Assembly (NCBI GenBank): GCA_009380095.1
Contig: WHSL01000022.1
Location: 1-43,702 of the forward strand
From: Streptosporangiales bacterium
GTDB lineage: Bacteria > Actinomycetota > Actinomycetes > Streptosporangiales > Streptosporangiaceae
Length of the DNA stretch: 43,702 nucleotides
Reading direction: 5' to 3'
The stretch's first letter is position 1; every line of letters begins with the position of its first letter. Of this stretch, positions 42,896 to 43,702 are shown piece by piece. The notes beneath the pieces are model-generated. The model worked only from the letters and a program-made list of their open reading frames with translations, ran no database searches and was not told the origin of the DNA. The position numbers and the translations under genes are program-made.

Positions 42896-43702
42896 TCAGG
42901 CGCGAACCAGGGTGGGGAGGTATTTGTCCCAGTAGGGGGTGGGGTCTACGGGGCGGACGGCGGTGCGGAGGCGTTGGGGTTCGCCGTCGCGGTAGAAGGT
43001 GGTGAGGGCCTCCGTGAGGGAGTCGACGTCGCCGGGGGTGCAGAGGAGGCCGTCGATGCCTTCGCGGATGTGGTCGGCGAGGGCGCCGGCGCGGGTGGCG
43101 ATGACGGGGACGCCGTGTTCGAAGCCGAGCCAGACGTTCTGTGAGGCGGTGGCGGAGCGGTACGGGAGGACCAGCGCGTCGGCCTGGGCGAACAGCGTGG
43201 GTACGTCCTCGGCCGCTACGTAGCCTTCGCGTAGCTCGACCCGGTCGCCGAGGCCGAGTGAGGTGATGAGCTCGCGGGTGGAGTCCGTGCCGCCCCAGAA
43301 CTCGCCCGCCACGGTGAGCGAGACGTCGGGCGGGCCTGCGGCCAGCGCGCGGAGCAGGACGTCGAGGCCCTTGTAGGGGCGGACGATGCCGAAGAAGAGC
43401 AGACGCCGGTGGACCTCGGCCGGCGCACCCGAGCCGGCGGAGGCGCCGGGCAGGTGGGGGGGCATCTCGGCCTCCGCCACCGGTGTCCCGGGTGCCAGCG
43501 AGCGAGCCAGCTCGGCCTGGTCGGCGGAGTGCGTCAACACCCCGTCGACCCGCCGCAGTAGCCGTCGCATGAGAGCCACGTCATACCCGCGCCGCTCGTG
43601 CGGCAGCACGTTGTGGCACAGCGCGACCGTACGCGGCCGCCGCCCCGCCCCGCCGAGCGCGGTGCCGCCCTGCTCGGTGCCGCCCTGCTCGGTGCCGCCC
43701 TG
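42896..43702 (-). CDS. Glycosyltransferase, GT-B fold (partial, truncated by window end)
   Basis: The frame stays open to the right edge, so this is the C-terminal 268 or so codons of a larger gene. Visible are VALCHNVLPHERRGYDVALM, then GVLTHSADQAELARS, FFGIVRPYKGLDVLLRAL (start of the donor domain), LREGYVAAEDVPTLFAQADA and LPYRSATASQNVWLGFEHG followed by VPVIAT, all typical of GT4-like enzymes. The GTG at 43609 is internal because the conserved VALCHN strand lies upstream of it. Near the edge three Gln-Gly-Gly-Thr-Glu pentapeptides form an unusual insertion. The gene is convergent with the flippase-like gene. Confidence 0.85.
   Translation of the reverse strand, partial: QGGTEQGGTEQGGTALGGAGRRPRTVALCHNVLPHERRGYDVALMRRLLRRVDGVLTHSADQAELARSLAPGTPVAEAEMPPHLPGASAGSGAPAEVHRRLLFFGIVRPYKGLDVLLRALAAGPPDVSLTVAGEFWGGTDSTRELITSLGLGDRVELREGYVAAEDVPTLFAQADALVLPYRSATASQNVWLGFEHGVPVIATRAGALADHIREGIDGLLCTPGDVDSLTEALTTFYRDGEPQRLRTAVRPVDPTPYWDKYLPTLVRA
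43661..43702 (-). repeat. 15-bp tandem repeats encoding QGGTE
   Basis: Units of ggtgccgccctgctc at 43661-43675, 43676-43690 and a cut copy at 43691-43702 are identical where complete and encode QGGTE in the glycosyltransferase. The array may continue beyond the window. Confidence 0.8.

Noticed and set aside
43609-43611. GTG at 43609 as the true start of the last glycosyltransferase
   Set aside because: The conserved VALCHNVLPH strand continues upstream of it to the window edge, so the gene is truncated.

Overview
The window is chromosomal DNA of a very GC-rich, mycelial, sporulating-type actinomycete. The evidence is GC-saturated third codon positions, frequent GTG and TTG starts, a WhiB-class Fe-S regulator, a complete set of fbiA/fbiB/fbiC coenzyme F420 genes, tandem Ser/Thr kinases and a SpoIIM-like protein. 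A member of the Streptosporangiales or a near relative is my best guess, but nothing here fixes the genus. I see no transposase, prophage, integrase, CRISPR array, tRNA or rRNA. Gene order is largely that of a conserved actinobacterial backbone with local additions.

Region 1 (1-7.5 kb): a MoxR/DUF58 chaperone-like operon (end of an upstream gene, DUF4350, MoxR, DUF58), then a secreted beta-propeller gene, a divergent SpoIIM-like membrane protein and an RDD membrane protein. This resembles the mycobacterial Rv3691-Rv3695 order with the propeller gene inserted. Region 2 (7.5-13.9 kb): two different S-adenosylhomocysteine hydrolases in tandem (one archaeal/Thermotoga-like, one canonical), a divergent MerR regulator with a perfect 13-bp inverted repeat, a Fic-fold protein without the Fic catalytic motif, and a PhoD-like phosphoesterase. 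Region 3 (13.9-18.2 kb): two related Ser/Thr kinases, one with a duplicated cysteine-containing extracytoplasmic module, and a CDF metal transporter.

Region 4 (18.2-27.4 kb): the mannose and cell-surface block. It holds a phosphoglucose/phosphomannose isomerase, a Trm112-like protein, a phosphomannomutase, DUF3499, a degenerate zincin-fold protein, DUF5719 and a giant glycosyltransferase-2/multi-TM protein, followed by whiB with a strong hairpin terminator. Region 5 (27.6-35.7 kb): a 940-residue membrane protein with a repeat-rich tail, then fbiA-fbiB-fbiC for F420. Region 6 (35.9-43.7 kb): a Na+/H+ antiporter, an AlkA-like DNA glycosylase, a mannose-1-phosphate guanylyltransferase with a GT4 glycosyltransferase, a SAM methyltransferase, a flippase-like membrane protein and a truncated glycosyltransferase running off the end.

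Functionally, fructose-6-P to GDP-mannose is fully covered (isomerase, mutase, guanylyltransferase). Several glycosyltransferases nearby could use the product. F420 assembly lacks only the guanylyltransferase FbiD/CofC. A recurring regulatory feature is a TANNNT or CAGACT hexamer exactly 6-7 nt before the start codon at nine genes, the signature of leaderless transcription. I found no single clearly undescribed multi-gene system. The best leads are the paired SAH hydrolases with the MerR operator, the pseudo-Fic protein, the kinase sensor module and the repeat-rich protein between whiB and fbiA.
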